Assembly: GCA_017483425.1 (NCBI GenBank)
Contig: JAFUWM010000112.1
Coordinates: 1 to 10,101, forward strand
From: Lachnospiraceae bacterium
GTDB taxonomy: Bacteria; Bacillota; Clostridia; Lachnospirales; Lachnospiraceae
Reading direction: 5' to 3'
Length of the DNA: 10,101 bases
A program made the translations under genes and the position numbers. This document shows positions 1 to 6,798 of this stretch, piece after piece (position 1 is the stretch's first letter; every line of letters begins with the position of its first letter). Under the pieces are notes generated by a model, which searched no databases, had not been told where the DNA came from, and saw nothing but the letters and a program-made list of their open reading frames with translations.

Positions 1-265
1 AGCGCTGTCTGATCTGGAGCTTGCCTATGCCATAACCATACATAAGTCACAGGGATGTGAGTATAATGCTGTCATCCTGCCACTTTTGTCGGGCCCCAGG
101 ATGCTTATGAACAGAAATCTGCTGTATACCGCGATAACAAGGGCGAAGCAAATGGTGTGTATACTCGGCTCGGGGGATACGGTAGATGCTATGATAAAAA
201 ATGAAAGAGAGGAAAAAAGATATACAGGACTTAAAAGAAGATTGCAGGAGATCAAGGATATGTGA
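1..265 (+). CDS. RecD2/RecD-like SF1 helicase, C-terminal fragment (5' truncated by window edge)
   Basis: Open reading frame entering from the left edge (first complete codon at base 2) and ending with TGA at 263-265, giving the last 87 residues. Two SF1 helicase signatures are visible. A motif V-type segment 'AITIHKSQGCEYNAVILPL' lies near fragment residues 10-28, and a motif VI-type segment 'NLLYTAITRAKQMV' near 39-52, which carries the arginine that contacts ATP. The TIHKSQG...TRAK pairing is typical of RecD/RecD2 (and the related TraA family), which unwind DNA 5' to 3'. A basic tail (KRRLQEIKDM) ends the protein. In many Firmicutes a recD2-like gene sits just upstream of comF, which supports the call. 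The walker A domain and any N-terminal region are outside the window, so RecD2 versus another UvrD/RecD-type helicase is not fully settled. Its last 65 bases overlap the start of comF in another frame. Confidence 0.85.
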   Translation, partial: ALSDLELAYAITIHKSQGCEYNAVILPLLSGPRMLMNRNLLYTAITRAKQMVCILGSGDTVDAMIKNEREEKRYTGLKRRLQEIKDM

Positions 266-962
266 CAGGATACTGGATTTCCTGTTTCCCAGAAGATGCC
301 CGTTTTGCGATGAAGTCGTGAAGTACGGAGATATGATATGTGACCGCTGCAGGGATAAAAAAAGATATATAGAGGGAGCATATTGCATGAAATGCGGTAA
401 GCCCCTGCTAAGGTCAGATTCAGAATGCTGTAAGGATTGTAAGCGTACAGGACATAATTTCTTAAGGGGAAGGGCGCTTTATATATACAGCGACGAAGTC
501 AGGGCTTCGATCACAAGGTTTAAATATCACGGACGCAGGGAATATGCCGGGTATTATGGCCGTGAAATGGCGGAGAGACTCGGATCATTCATAAAAGGGT
601 GCGGGGCGGATTGTCTGGTTCCGGTACCTGTTTCAATGGAAAAACTCAAAAAAAGAGGATATAATCAGGCGGAGCTGATTTCAGAGCGGATATCGGCATA
701 TACAGGGATACCGACGGAAAAAGACCTGATACTCCGAATAAGAGATACTCCGCCCATGAAAGAGCTTACCCGCGCGGAGAGAATGAAAAACCTTAAAGGG
801 GCTTTCAAAATAAACTCTCATGTTGTAAAATGTAGGAACGTGATGATAGTTGATGACATATATACGACCGGCAGCACGATAGACGCAGTTGCGGCTGCGC
901 TGCTTAGGGCAGGGGTTAAAAATGTGTACTTCATAACCCTTGCGGCGGGAGCCCCTGTATAA
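201..962 (+). CDS. comF: ComF family protein (ComFC-type, double zinc ribbon plus phosphoribosyltransferase fold)
   Basis: 253-aa protein with the ComF layout. An N-terminal cysteine region has pairs C33/C36 and C47/C50, then C62/C65 and C76-C77/C80, probably binding zinc. It is followed by a phosphoribosyltransferase-like domain. Typical family motifs are 'FLFPRRCPFC' (27-36), 'FKYHGRREYA' (107-116), 'KRGYNQAELI' (151-160) and the PRPP-loop signature 'VMIVDDIYTTGST' (214-226). In Bacillus, ComFC acts in the cytoplasm during uptake of transforming DNA; many non-competent bacteria keep the gene, so a role in competence here is not certain. Length is slightly above the usual 220-240 aa because of a charged N-terminal extension. 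An in-frame stop at 195-197 means ATG 201 is the first possible start; it has no good Shine-Dalgarno site and lies inside the helicase gene, suggesting translational coupling or a later unrecognised start. The cysteine region begins well after it, so the core call does not depend on the start. Confidence 0.93.
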   Translation: MKERKKDIQDLKEDCRRSRICDRILDFLFPRRCPFCDEVVKYGDMICDRCRDKKRYIEGAYCMKCGKPLLRSDSECCKDCKRTGHNFLRGRALYIYSDEVRASITRFKYHGRREYAGYYGREMAERLGSFIKGCGADCLVPVPVSMEKLKKRGYNQAELISERISAYTGIPTEKDLILRIRDTPPMKELTRAERMKNLKGAFKINSHVVKCRNVMIVDDIYTTGSTIDAVAAALLRAGVKNVYFITLAAGAPV

Positions 963-1055
963 CGGGAAATCTTGCTGTCGTGGAGGCAGTATCAGTTGTC
1001 CTAAGGGGCGTGGCTGGTGTAAGTCGGATGAAAAATTTAGCAGAGGAGAGGGACT

Positions 1056-1463
1056 ATGAACGTTAAGAATTGTCGCAGATGCGGAAAGATCTTCAACTAT
1101 ATAGGAGGACAGCCTATATGCCCTTCTTGCAGGGAAGAGATCGAAAAGAAATTTGAGGTTGTAAAAAACTACATAAGGGAAAATCCAAAGGCAAGCATAC
1201 CCCAGATCTGTGAGGAATGTGAAGTGGATACAAGCCAGCTTCAGCAGTGGATCAGAGAGGAAAGGCTTGTATTCTCTGATGATTCACCCGTGGGTATACC
1301 CTGCGAGAAGTGCGGGACCATGATACATGCGGGTAAATACTGTGATAAATGTAAGGCGGAGCTTGCTAACGGGCTTAGTGCCTCAATTGCCAAGCCGGAA
1401 GCACCCAAGATCGAGCCTAAAAGGGATCCCAGAGGAAACCCTGCAATGAGGTTCCTTAAGTGA
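1056..1463 (+). CDS. YvyF-like zinc-ribbon protein ('flagellar operon protein' TIGR03826-type)
   Basis: 135-aa protein with two likely zinc knuckles: C6/C9 with C22/C25 at the N terminus, and C83/C86 with C96/C99 near the C terminus. Between them lies a helical region (about 33-72, 'ASIPQICEECEVDTSQLQQW') that looks like a small helix-turn-helix with a start resembling MerR-type DNA-binding helices. The overall pattern matches Bacillus YvyF, which lies after comFC and before flgM in the flagellar late operon; the family is annotated as a flagellar region protein, and its exact role is not established. The tail after residue 105 is Pro/Lys-rich and probably disordered. A strong GAGGAGAGGG site (1043-1052) just upstream of ATG 1056 fixes the start. 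It lies 93 bp after comF and shares a GTGA overlap with the next gene. No flagellar gene follows in this window, so either flagellar genes are elsewhere or the protein has a wider regulatory role. Confidence 0.82.
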   Translation: MNVKNCRRCGKIFNYIGGQPICPSCREEIEKKFEVVKNYIRENPKASIPQICEECEVDTSQLQQWIREERLVFSDDSPVGIPCEKCGTMIHAGKYCDKCKAELANGLSASIAKPEAPKIEPKRDPRGNPAMRFLK

Positions 1464-1867
1464 GCGACAGGATTAACGGCGAAAGAGTGATGCTTATGAC
1501 ACGTATGGCTTCTTTTGAGGACAATGAGGGGAAAGAAGCCATACGCATCTGTAATTATTTCAGAAGCGATTATGTCTGTCTGAATGTAGTCAGAGCGATC
1601 GTGTCTGCTACGGTTTCATATTTTTTGATACTTGGATTATACGTATATTACAATATAGATCGGCTTTTACAGGAAATATATACCATGGATCTCATGGCCA
1701 CGGGGAGAAAACTCGTTACGGCATATGTGATATTTGCCGGGGCATTTGGGATAATTGCGTATATAGTTTATTCATTCAGGTATGATTGGGCCAGAAAGCA
1801 CCTGAATGATTATAATTATGCTTTGAGAGAGCTGCTTAATATGCAGGAAATGGAAAGCGATGGGTAA
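1460..1867 (+). CDS. Uncharacterised small membrane protein with two transmembrane helices
   Basis: I do not recognise this family. The 135-aa product has a charged N-terminal segment of about 40 residues, then two predicted transmembrane helices (about 42-64, VVRAIVSATVSYFLILGLYV, and 85-106, LVTAYVIFAGAFGIIAYIVY) joined by a short 20-residue loop, and a charged C-terminal tail (107-135) likely to be helical. With Arg/Lys on both flanks, both ends are probably cytoplasmic. There is no catalytic motif. The start is GTG 1460, whose GTG overlaps the upstream TGA (GTGA), with ATGAGG at 1446-1451 as a modest ribosome site; an internal ATG at 1490 or 1496 is a possible alternative and would shorten the N terminus by 10-12 residues without touching the helices. 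The stop overlaps the next gene by 8 nt, so the two are probably co-translated and may act together. Confidence 0.75.
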   Translation: MSDRINGERVMLMTRMASFEDNEGKEAIRICNYFRSDYVCLNVVRAIVSATVSYFLILGLYVYYNIDRLLQEIYTMDLMATGRKLVTAYVIFAGAFGIIAYIVYSFRYDWARKHLNDYNYALRELLNMQEMESDG

Positions 1868-2789
1868 TATCTTTGAAGTAAGGGATTTGATAGAGGAGAC
1901 CGTAAGCCGCTATGAAACAATTGTGAGGGCGGCAATTCGTTTTTTTCTGGCGCTTCTCGCGCTGTCAGTGGTCAATTCCCGTTTAGGATACATGGAAAGA
2001 CTGGATTCCACTACCATAGTGGTTGCGGTTTCATTGCTTTGCGCCCTTTTGCCGGCGGGTATGATAGTATTCTTTTCCTCTTTGTTTATCATCCTCCACT
2101 GCTATGCGCTTTCACTTGAAGCCGCTATAGTTGTTTTGGCAGTGTTTTTGCTCATGTTCCTGCTTTATTTCAGATTCACCCCAAAGGATACCATGGCGGT
2201 ACTGCTTACCCCGTTGTCCTTTGTCTTCGGCATACCGCATGTTATGCCGGTGATCTACGGCTTAAAAGGCACGCCGCTTTCGGCGCTCTCAGTAGGGTTC
2301 GGGGTGGTAGCGTATTATACGGTGGATTTCGTTTCAGATTCAGAGAAAATGATACGGGGCATGTCTGATAATACCACTGTGGAGAGGTTCAGGGCTATTT
2401 TGGACGGAGTTATGAAAAACAATGCGATGGTTGCGTATGTTATAGCGTTTGCGATAACAGTGGTGATCGTCAGCATTGTAAGAAGACTTTCCATACCGCA
2501 TGCATGGACTATAGCGATAGCTGCCGGCATAGTTACGGACATGATAGCGCTTATGATGCTGTCATTAAGGATAGATGCTGATATAAATATCGGCGGGCTC
2601 TTTATAGGCTCTTTAATAGCGGCGTTGATCGCATTTGTTTATAAGCTTTTTGCTTTCAGCGTGGATTACGCAAAAACAGAAAGGGTACAATTCGAGGACG
2701 ACGGGTACTACTACTATGTCAAGGCGGTTCCCAAGATCAAGTCCAGAAGGAGAAGATCAAAACGTTCGTATGAACCGGATGAAGATTGA
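1860..2789 (+). CDS. Uncharacterised polytopic membrane protein with Tyr- and Arg-rich cytoplasmic tail
   Basis: 309-aa integral membrane protein of unknown function. Hydrophobic segments lie at about 24-38, 52-80 (one long or two short helices), 86-105, 112-134, 138-157, 188-207, 214-236 and 244-267, so roughly eight membrane spans. A cytoplasmic-looking loop at 158-187 contains 'DSEKMIRGMSDNTTVERF'. After the last helix comes a hydrophilic tail with an unusual run 'ERVQFEDDGYYYYVKAVPK' (274-292) followed by 'KSRRRRSKR' (294-302) and an acidic end. The tail looks like a docking or RNA/lipid-contacting segment rather than an enzyme core. From memory, similar tails occur in hypothetical proteins of Lachnospiraceae, but I cannot check this here. 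The ATG overlaps the preceding stop by 8 nt, and its own TGA overlaps the TTG start of cdaA, placing it firmly in the c-di-AMP operon. A transporter, scaffold or membrane assembly factor are all open. Confidence 0.8.
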   Translation: MGNIFEVRDLIEETVSRYETIVRAAIRFFLALLALSVVNSRLGYMERLDSTTIVVAVSLLCALLPAGMIVFFSSLFIILHCYALSLEAAIVVLAVFLLMFLLYFRFTPKDTMAVLLTPLSFVFGIPHVMPVIYGLKGTPLSALSVGFGVVAYYTVDFVSDSEKMIRGMSDNTTVERFRAILDGVMKNNAMVAYVIAFAITVVIVSIVRRLSIPHAWTIAIAAGIVTDMIALMMLSLRIDADINIGGLFIGSLIAALIAFVYKLFAFSVDYAKTERVQFEDDGYYYYVKAVPKIKSRRRRSKRSYEPDED

Positions 2790-3652
2790 ATGAAATGCAG
2801 GAGATTATTTCTCAGATCGGAAATTTCATAAGCTTTGAATCCATACCAGTTATGGGACTGACCGATTATGTGGAGATCCTCATAATCGCTTTTGTTGTAT
2901 ATGAGGTTATGGTATGGATCAGAGATACAAGGGCATGGTCACTTATGCGGGGCATAGTAGTTATCGTAGCCTTTGTTTTGCTTGCGTATCTGTTCCAGAT
3001 GACTACAATACTCTGGCTTGTAAGAAATGGCCTGAGTGTATTGTTGATGGCGGTTTTGATAATCTTCCAGCCTGAGTTGAGACGTGCGCTTGATTATCTG
3101 GGAAGGAAGAATTTCATTGCCTCATTGTTCACATTTAACGGCTCCAATGTAAACGAGAGGTTTTCCGATAAAACCATGAATGAGATAATAAAGGCCTGCT
3201 ATGAGATGGGCAGGGCAAGGACAGGAGCCCTCATAGTCATGAGACAGAGCGATCCGCTGACGGAATATATACGTACAGGCATAGAGGTTGACGCTGTCGT
3301 GACAAGCCAGCTTCTTATAAATATATTTGAGCATAATACACCGCTGCATGACGGAGCAGTGATAGTCGAGGGAGACAGGGTTGTATCGGCAACCTGCTAT
3401 CTGCCGCTTTCTGATAATATGGAGCTTTCAAAGGAGCTTGGCACAAGACACCGCGCAGGTGTGGGCATATCGGAGGCAACGGATTCGCTTACGATCATCG
3501 TATCCGAGGAAACGGGACGGGTATCTGTGGCGCAGGGCGGCGAGCTCACGAGAAACGTCGATCAGGACACCCTGAGGGATGAGCTCACAAAGCTGCAGAA
3601 TAAGACCGTTATCGAGAAGAAAGGCGTTATAAAGGGGAGGAGCGCGAAATGA
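2786..3652 (+). CDS. cdaA: CdaA diadenylate cyclase (c-di-AMP synthase, YbbP/DacA type)
   Basis: 288-aa protein matching CdaA: three N-terminal transmembrane helices (about 30-47, 55-72 and 75-93), a linker helix, and a cytoplasmic DAC domain (about 105-265). The catalytic DGA motif is at 189-191 ('PLHDGAVIV') and the RHR motif at 221-223 ('GTRHRAGVGISE'), so the enzyme should be active. It joins two ATP into cyclic di-AMP, the second messenger controlling potassium and osmolyte uptake and cell-wall homeostasis. The residue after RHRA is Gly where many homologues have Ala; a conservative change. The longest frame starts with TTG 2786, overlapping the upstream TGA (TTGA); ATG 2795, three codons in, is an equally plausible start, and neither has a strong ribosome site, so translation probably depends on coupling to the upstream gene. 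An ATGA overlap leads directly into cdaR. Confidence 0.96.
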   Translation: MNEMQEIISQIGNFISFESIPVMGLTDYVEILIIAFVVYEVMVWIRDTRAWSLMRGIVVIVAFVLLAYLFQMTTILWLVRNGLSVLLMAVLIIFQPELRRALDYLGRKNFIASLFTFNGSNVNERFSDKTMNEIIKACYEMGRARTGALIVMRQSDPLTEYIRTGIEVDAVVTSQLLINIFEHNTPLHDGAVIVEGDRVVSATCYLPLSDNMELSKELGTRHRAGVGISEATDSLTIIVSEETGRVSVAQGGELTRNVDQDTLRDELTKLQNKTVIEKKGVIKGRSAK

Positions 3653-5028
3653 AGAAAACGCTTAAAAATATCCTCCATCTGTTTACAAATAACATCGGTA
3701 TCAAGATATTGGCTCTGCTCCTTTCGGTCATGATCTGGCTGGTGGTCGTGAGTATAGATAATCCTGTAAAGGATCAGAACTTCACCCAGATACCGGTAAC
3801 TGTGCTGAACGGAGATGTATTTGAGGCATCCGGTCAGGCCTATGAGCTTGCCGATTCGTCAAGCACGGTGACGGTCACGGCGCGTGCCGAGAGATCTGTT
3901 TTGTCACAGCTTTCAAGAGACGATTTCTCCGCGACCATAGACATGAATAACTACGCGAATGGCAGAGTGCCCATATCGGTCAAGGCAAACCGCCTGTCGG
4001 ACAAGATCGTGAGCCTTACTCCCCGGACCGCATATGCGACCGTGGATGTGGAAGAGCTGGGTACGAAGCAGTTTTCCATAGATTATGAGATAACGGGAGA
4101 ACCGGCGGAAGGGTATTCGGTCGGAGAAGTAAACCTTGCCAGCAATGTTGTGCGGGTACAGGGACCCGAATCGGTGGTTGAGACTATCGACAGGGCTGTA
4201 GTACGGGTATCGGTGCAGGGAATGACAAGGGATATGAGGACAGAGACCCCGATCATATTTATCGATCGGAACGGTGAGGATATGGACAGCAGCAGGCTGG
4301 AGCTTTCAAGGACGAGTATCTCTGTTACGGTTGAGATATGGGAGGACAGGGAAGTACCTGTCTCATACAGCTATACCGGTATACCGGCGGAGGGATTCGC
4401 TACAACGGGCAATCTTACAGCTACTATAAATACAGTGAGTCTGAGCGGAGACGCGGATGCCCTGTCGGGCGTGGGTTCCATTACAGTTCCGTCAGACGAG
4501 ATAGATATAACCGGAGCTACGGAGAACTATACCACGGTCATAGACGTAGCCGCCTATCTGCCGTCCGGCACAAGCCTTGCGGATAAGGATATGGATACTC
4601 ATTCAACTGTTACGGTCGAAATAGTAGCTATGAACCTGATGAATGTGGAAGTACCGGTTTCAAATATCACGATTGACAATGTTCCGGAAGGTTTTGCGGC
4701 GGAGATAGGAAGCGGAGCGACGTCTGTCGTCACAAGTATCAGGGGACTGCCGGAGGTTTTGGCTACGGTTGACGGCTCCATGCTTACCGGGCATATAGAC
4801 ATGGCTGACGTAAAAGTTAAGAACGGCATAGACGAATGGGTTACCGGTCTGTATGACGCGGATGTGACCTTTGCCTATCCGGAAGGCGTATACAGCAGCG
4901 GAGTAGTAGCTACAACCACTGTGTTTTTACAGCCTGAAATGGGAATACCTGCCGGAGAGATTGAGAGTCCGGTTGAAACGGACACAGCGAATGAGATAAC
5001 CGGAAACGATGAATCGATTGGAGATTAA
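3649..5028 (+). CDS. cdaR: CdaR, YbbR-repeat regulator of CdaA
   Basis: 459-aa protein with one N-terminal transmembrane anchor (about 13-36, NNIGIKILALLLSVMIWLVV, a typical YbbR-family start) and a long extracytoplasmic region. This consists of about four YbbR-like beta-rich repeats, roughly 40-130, 133-230, 233-325 and 330-430, with the recurring pattern of conserved 'IPV' or 'VPV' strands (for example 47-50, 235-238, 328-331) and 'G.P.EG' turns ('TGEPAEGYSVG', 'TGIPAEGFATTG', 'DNVPEGFAAEIG'). The C-terminal 30 residues are acidic and low-complexity. In Bacillus and Listeria, CdaR binds CdaA through its membrane segment and adjusts c-di-AMP output, mostly as an inhibitor depending on conditions. 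It starts at ATG 3649 inside the cdaA stop (ATGA), so the two are coupled. No enzyme motifs are expected or seen. Confidence 0.93.
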   Translation: MKKTLKNILHLFTNNIGIKILALLLSVMIWLVVVSIDNPVKDQNFTQIPVTVLNGDVFEASGQAYELADSSSTVTVTARAERSVLSQLSRDDFSATIDMNNYANGRVPISVKANRLSDKIVSLTPRTAYATVDVEELGTKQFSIDYEITGEPAEGYSVGEVNLASNVVRVQGPESVVETIDRAVVRVSVQGMTRDMRTETPIIFIDRNGEDMDSSRLELSRTSISVTVEIWEDREVPVSYSYTGIPAEGFATTGNLTATINTVSLSGDADALSGVGSITVPSDEIDITGATENYTTVIDVAAYLPSGTSLADKDMDTHSTVTVEIVAMNLMNVEVPVSNITIDNVPEGFAAEIGSGATSVVTSIRGLPEVLATVDGSMLTGHIDMADVKVKNGIDEWVTGLYDADVTFAYPEGVYSSGVVATTTVFLQPEMGIPAGEIESPVETDTANEITGNDESIGD

Positions 5029-5032
5029 GTAA

Positions 5033-6382
5033 ATGGCAAGGATGTTTGGAACTGACGGGGTAAGAGGGGTTGCCAATACGGAACTGACACCTTATCTTGC
5101 GATGCAGCTTGGGGCGGCGGGCGCTACGGTGCTTGCGAATGAACGCTCCTACAGACCGACTATAATGGTTGGGTGCGATACGAGGATATCCGGGGATATG
5201 CTTGCGAACGCGCTTATGGCGGGCATCTGCTCGGTGGGGGCAAATGCCGTGTATGTAGGTGTCGTGCCGACACCGGCAGTAGCATATCTCGCAAATAAAT
5301 ATAAGGTAGACGCGGGCGTGGTCATATCGGCATCCCATAATCCCGTGGAGTTTAACGGTATAAAATTCTTTAACGGAGATGGTTATAAGCTGTCTGACGA
5401 ACTCGAGGATCAGATAGAAGAGCTGATAAAAAACAACCTGAAGGATGTGCCGAGGCCTAACGGATCCCGCGTAGGCAAGATCAAATACCGGACCGACGCA
5501 AGAGAGGAATATATCAATCATTCCAAAAAACAGGTAGACACCGATCTCAGGGGAATGAAGATTGTCGTGGACTGCGCCGAAGGAGCGTCGTATTATACGT
5601 CAATAGAGACCTTGAGAGATCTGGGAGCTGATGTCATAGCGATCCATAACAATCCAGATGGCACCAATATAAACGCAAACTGCGGTTCCACTCATATGGA
5701 AGAGCTTTGCGCAAGGGTCGTCATGGAAAAGGCGGATCTTGGGCTTGCTTTTGACGGGGATGCGGACAGACTCCTTGCGGCTGATGAGAACGGGAAAATG
5801 GTGAACGGCGACGAGATAATGGCTATCGTCGGAAATTACATGAAATCTCAGGAAACCCTCGCAAACGACACGATAGTCGTCACTGTGATGACAAACCTTG
5901 GCTTTAAGCTGATGTGTGAGGAGCAGGGCATACATATAGAGCAGACAAAAGTCGGAGACAGATATGTATTAGAGCGTATGAGAGAGATAGGAGCGAATCT
6001 CGGCGGTGAGCAGAGTGGTCATATCATATTCCTCGATCAGAATACGACCGGAGACGGACTGCTCTCGGCTCTTCATCTTTTAGAGGTCGTCAAGAAGACC
6101 GGAAAGAAGCTCTCGGAGTTGAAGCAGGTAATGGAGGTGCTGCCGCAGTCGCTTAAAAACGCAAGGGTACCCAGCCACAAGAAAGAGGCGTATATGGAGT
6201 ATCCCGAGATAGTCGAGGCCATAGAAGCCCTTGAGAAAAAGTATAACGGCGAAGGCAGGGTTCTCATCCGTCCTTCGGGTACGGAGCCGCTGGTCAGGGT
6301 CATGATAGAAGGCAGGGATCAGGCGGAGATCGACAAGGACGCAAAAGATCTTGCCGAGCTCATAGAGCAGACAGTACTTTAA
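5033..6382 (+). CDS. glmM: GlmM phosphoglucosamine mutase
   Basis: 449-aa cytoplasmic enzyme that converts glucosamine-6-phosphate into glucosamine-1-phosphate on the route to UDP-GlcNAc for peptidoglycan. All alpha-D-phosphohexomutase landmarks are present: N-terminal 'FGTDGVRGVANTELTP' (5-20), the phosphoserine loop 'ISASHNP' (98-104) with catalytic Ser101, the metal-binding loop DGDADR (241-246), the sugar-binding loop 'GGEQSGH' (324-330) and the phosphate-binding 'RPSGTEP' (413-419). The length matches the usual 445-450 aa. The start is supported by TTGGAGA at 5018-5024, and the gene is only 4 nt after cdaR. In related Firmicutes GlmM also binds CdaA and lowers its cyclase activity, which fits the gene order. 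No hairpin follows the stop; transcription could continue into the HPr gene, although a promoter is also present there. Confidence 0.98.
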   Translation: MARMFGTDGVRGVANTELTPYLAMQLGAAGATVLANERSYRPTIMVGCDTRISGDMLANALMAGICSVGANAVYVGVVPTPAVAYLANKYKVDAGVVISASHNPVEFNGIKFFNGDGYKLSDELEDQIEELIKNNLKDVPRPNGSRVGKIKYRTDAREEYINHSKKQVDTDLRGMKIVVDCAEGASYYTSIETLRDLGADVIAIHNNPDGTNINANCGSTHMEELCARVVMEKADLGLAFDGDADRLLAADENGKMVNGDEIMAIVGNYMKSQETLANDTIVVTVMTNLGFKLMCEEQGIHIEQTKVGDRYVLERMREIGANLGGEQSGHIIFLDQNTTGDGLLSALHLLEVVKKTGKKLSELKQVMEVLPQSLKNARVPSHKKEAYMEYPEIVEAIEALEKKYNGEGRVLIRPSGTEPLVRVMIEGRDQAEIDKDAKDLAELIEQTVL

Positions 6383-6391
6383 TTTAGGTAT

Positions 6392-6420
6392 TTGAATAAT
6401 TTATGCATATTTGATATATT
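6392..6420 (+). promoter_or_regulatory. Sigma-A type promoter for the HPr gene
   Basis: -35-like TTGAAT (6392-6397), a 17-nt spacer, and -10-like TATATT (6415-6420), preceded by TG at 6412-6413 to give an extended -10 (TGATATATT). The expected start of transcription is near 6427, about 20 nt before the HPr ATG. The AT-rich spacer contains TATGCATA and an imperfect inverted repeat (AATAATTTAT...ATATATTATT, 6395-6423), which could be a binding site but is also expected by chance in AT-rich DNA. Confidence 0.75.
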
Positions 6421-6449
6421 ATTAAAAGCAGTATTTTTGGAGCGGAAAA

Positions 6450-6713
6450 ATGGTTTCACAGAAAGTTACAATAAAAAACCCCACAGGGCTACATCTTCGT
6501 CCCGCAGGCATCCTATGTAAAGAGGCAATGCAGTACAAATCTCTGATCACATTTAAATTCAGGGAGAACACGGCCAATGCAAAGAGCGTACTATCGGTGC
6601 TCGGAGCCTGTGTAAAATGCGGAGACGAGATAGAGATATTCTGCGAGGGAGAGGACGAGGAAACGGCGTTAAGAGCTCTGATAAAGGCTATAGAAGCCGG
6701 CCTCGGAGAGTAG
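6450..6713 (+). CDS. HPr-family phosphocarrier protein
   Basis: 87-aa protein that keeps the HPr fold and key residues: His15 in 'GLHLRPA' (13-19), the phosphorylation site accepting phosphate from enzyme I, Arg17, and Ser46 in 'AKSVLSVLG' (44-52), the site of HPr kinase regulation in Firmicutes. So it may both carry phosphate in the PTS and act as a carbon catabolite signal. Differences from a standard HPr are Leu at 16 where Ala is common, and four cysteines (C23, C54, C57, C65), with C54-x-x-C57 just after the regulatory helix. It is preceded by its own promoter and a TTGGAGCGG ribosome site (6438-6446). A strong terminator follows. It is not next to ptsI here, so it may be a second, specialised HPr rather than the general one; the family call is firm, the role is not. 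Confidence 0.93.
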   Translation: MVSQKVTIKNPTGLHLRPAGILCKEAMQYKSLITFKFRENTANAKSVLSVLGACVKCGDEIEIFCEGEDEETALRALIKAIEAGLGE

Positions 6714-6736
6714 AACCTCATCAGATCATGAAGCAG

Positions 6737-6771
6737 AGTCTCTCTGAAAGGTTTTCAGGGGGACTTTTTTT
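6737..6771 (+). terminator. Rho-independent terminator after the HPr gene
   Basis: A 13-bp stem (AGTCTCTCTGAAA, 6737-6749, with TTTCAGGGGGACT, 6753-6765; two G-U pairs) closes a 3-nt loop and is followed by a run of seven T (6765-6771). This is a textbook intrinsic terminator on the plus strand. It sits only 36 nt before the leuA start codon, so leuA must be read through, attenuated, or served by a promoter that I cannot see. Confidence 0.92.
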
Positions 6772-6792
6772 ATCGCAGGGCTCGATCATAAC

Positions 6793-6798
6793 AGGAGG
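6793..6798 (+). promoter_or_regulatory. Consensus Shine-Dalgarno site of leuA
   Basis: AGGAGG with a 9-nt gap to ATG 6808. It settles the leuA start and is one of the strongest ribosome sites in the window, which suggests high translation once mRNA reaches it. Confidence 0.9.

Noticed and set aside
963..1055. Possible promoter or terminator in the gap between comF and the YvyF-like gene
   Set aside because: No convincing -35/-10 pair and no hairpin with a T run was found; only the ribosome site is clear.
4910..5521. 203-codon open frame on the minus strand opposite cdaR/glmM
   Set aside because: It lies antisense to clearly conserved glmM sequence, has a Cys/His/Arg-rich composition unlike a folded protein, and no ribosome site; a shadow of the real gene.
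6395..6423. Imperfect inverted repeat over the HPr promoter as an operator
   Set aside because: The arms are pure A/T with a mismatch, in AT-rich DNA where such repeats are expected by chance; it is not similar to a known operator.
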